Assembly: GCA_964542875.1 (NCBI GenBank)
Contig: CAZIWA010000194.1
Coordinates: forward strand, 1 to 6,480
DNA: 6,480 bases
Direction: 5' to 3'
Source of the DNA: CAZGOM01 sp964542875
GTDB taxonomy: Bacteria > Planctomycetota > Phycisphaerae > Phycisphaerales > Phycisphaeraceae
The translations under genes were made by a program, and so were the position numbers. The notes below the pieces were generated by a model. The model was given only the letters and a program-made list of their open reading frames with translations, did not search any database and had not been told where the DNA came from. Numbering within the stretch: position 1 is the stretch's first letter; every line of letters begins with the position of its first letter. Shown piece by piece: positions 5,509 to 6,480 of the stretch.

Positions 5509-6045
5509 ATGTTGCTGTACATATTGATTGGCGTGGCCGTGCTGGTGGCGCTGCTGATCGCCTTCATTGCGACGCGGCCTGATGCGTTTGTGGTGAGCCG
5601 GTCAGAAGTGATGGCGGTGTCGCCGGCGGCGGTGTTTGCGCACGTGAATAATCTGCGCAAGTGGGAGCCGTGGTCACCCTGGGAGAAGCTGGACCCGGGC
5701 CTTAAGCGGACCTTTGAAGGGCCGGAAGCGGGCGTGGGGGCGGTGTACAACTGGCTGGGCGATCCCAAGAACGTGGGTTCCGGCCGGATGACGATTCTGG
5801 AGAGCAGACCGGCGGAGCTGGTGCTGATCAAGCTGGAGTTTTTTACGCCGTTCAAGGGGGAGGGGATTTGTGATTTCGTATTCACCCCCGAGGGTGAAAA
5901 AACGAAAGTGACCTGGAGCATGCGCGGGACGTGCAACTTCATGGCCAAAGCGATGCACCTGGTGATGAACATGGACAAGATGATCGGCACGCAATACGCC
6001 AAGGGATTGGCGGATTTGAAAGTGCTGGTGGAGGGTAAAGGCTGA
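5509..6045 (+). CDS. Membrane-anchored SRPBCC (polyketide cyclase-like) protein
   Basis: A 178-residue protein with an N-terminal membrane helix (about 2-21, LLYILIGVAVLVALLIAFIA) followed directly by TRPDAFVVSRSEVMAVSPAAVF and then NLRKWEPWSPWEKLDP (48-63), the signature of a common SRPBCC subgroup. Later conserved points are GVGAVYNWLGD, VTWSMRGT and MDKMIGTQYAKGLADLK. The domain should lie outside the cytoplasm or at the membrane face and bind a hydrophobic ligand; its substrate is unknown. The helix lacks a clear signal-peptidase site, so an anchor is more likely than a secreted form. ATG at 5509 is chosen because AAGGAG (5496-5501) lies seven bases upstream; TTG at 5503 would be too close. 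It is 316 bp from the arsR operon and may have its own promoter, but the same subgroup often neighbours ArsR-SRPBCC-DUF1428 genes. Confidence 0.92.
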   Translation: MLLYILIGVAVLVALLIAFIATRPDAFVVSRSEVMAVSPAAVFAHVNNLRKWEPWSPWEKLDPGLKRTFEGPEAGVGAVYNWLGDPKNVGSGRMTILESRPAELVLIKLEFFTPFKGEGICDFVFTPEGEKTKVTWSMRGTCNFMAKAMHLVMNMDKMIGTQYAKGLADLKVLVEGKG

Positions 6046-6148
6046 GTAAGGCCAGGGTTTGGTGAGAGGGGGCTAAGGATTAACCACAAGGGTAGAAGAC
6101 GCGAAGCTAAGAGGCGGAAGAGCGCAGGCAAGGCAGAGGGAGTTGAGC
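6046..6148. other. Purine-rich spacer after the anchored SRPBCC gene
   Basis: About 100 bases rich in A and G on the plus strand (AACCACAAGGGTAGAAGACG and similar runs up to the repeat at 6149). No gene, clear terminator hairpin with a T run, or RNA was recognised. Confidence 0.5.
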
Positions 6149-6467
6149 CGTTACAAGTTTTTGGCGTTGAAGTAGGCGCGTGCAAGAGCATTATTTCTAT
6201 ATGTTTACCAGGGTCGGAGCGCTAAGACGCGCTGCGACCTGTACTACAGTTACTGTTCAACTTTAGCGCCAATACGGAGAAGAGATTCTTCAGCACCCAT
6301 CGCGGGTGCTGAAGAACAAGAAACGATCAAACAATCATTCTCCGGGGGCTGCGCTCGAAGACTCGCGCTGACCCCCGGCTACGTGCGGTCGCCCCGCTGG
6401 GGCGCAGAAAATGCCGGTCGCACTTGGGTCTAAATGCACGCAACCCTGTAACGTTGCTGAAGAGCCG
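6149..6467 (+). repeat. Interspersed structured repeat, copy 2
   Basis: Direct-orientation relative of 5195-5472. Shared blocks are CGTTACA (6149-6155), 6170-6192 (22 of 23 identical), TACGGAGAAGAGATTCTT (6273-6290), 6317-6347 and 6399-6467. TGTAACG (6447-6453) mirrors the start. This copy has extra bases between GGGG runs (about 6344-6398) that fold into CCGGGGG/CCCCCGG (6342-6348 with 6372-6378) and CGCCCC-gct-GGGGCG (6390-6404). A further inverted pair GCGCTAA/TTAGCGC lies at 6219-6225 and 6263-6269. No coding frame was recognised. It could be a degraded non-autonomous element or the gene of a structured RNA. Confidence 0.75.
6286..6316. repeat. Perfect 13-bp hairpin in repeat copy 2
   Basis: TTCTTCAGCACCC and its exact complement enclose the five-base loop ATCGC. 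No T run follows (CAAGAAACG comes next), so on the plus strand it does not look like an intrinsic terminator. It occupies the same place as the differently sequenced hairpin at 5344-5377 of copy 1. Confidence 0.8.
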
Positions 6468-6480
6468 GATGGTCACCGAC

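Overview
The window looks like a piece of a GC-rich bacterial chromosome, most probably a planctomycete and perhaps of the Phycisphaerae type. The basis is the style of the proteins: a pseudopilin with a GFTLVELLVVIAII leader, a conserved N-terminal block (CLANQRQIGAALMSYA) and a C-terminal W-Y-D-G-H-A-K-W segment is a kind of protein that is greatly expanded in Planctomycetota. This is a judgement from protein character, not from a database search.

Layout. Positions 1-974 (minus strand) hold the N-terminal two thirds of the ribosome-assembly GTPase Der, cut by the window edge. All other genes are on the plus strand. Positions 975-1538 are a gene-poor stretch with a short 7-bp tandem repeat and a possible frameshifted single-helix membrane peptide. 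Positions 1539-2441 encode the pseudopilin. Positions 2461-2675 hold a compact mobile element: 197 bp with perfect 17-bp terminal inverted repeats and a perfect 9-bp target duplication, so it is a MITE-like insertion. Positions 2782-5192 are a probable operon with a good sigma70-type promoter and a 12-bp palindromic operator: an ArsR-family repressor, an AHSA1-type SRPBCC protein, a possible 17-residue leader peptide, a protein made of two fused AHSA1-type SRPBCC domains, and a DUF1428 protein. Positions 5509-6045 encode a fourth SRPBCC-type protein with an N-terminal membrane anchor.

This last gene lies between two direct copies of a diverged interspersed repeat (about 5195-5472 and 6149-6467). 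The copies share several conserved blocks. Each also has a strong hairpin at the same place whose arm sequences differ while the pairing is kept, which suggests that structure is what has been preserved.

How the genes may work together: ArsR regulators without the metal-binding cysteines, followed by AHSA1/SRPBCC proteins and DUF1428, are a recurring bacterial neighbourhood of unknown function. The SRPBCC fold is a ligand-binding cavity, so a repressor-controlled response to a small hydrophobic compound is a reasonable but unproven reading. Four SRPBCC domains in three genes within 3 kb is the most notable protein-level feature. The MITE and the paired structured repeats are the most notable DNA-level features.
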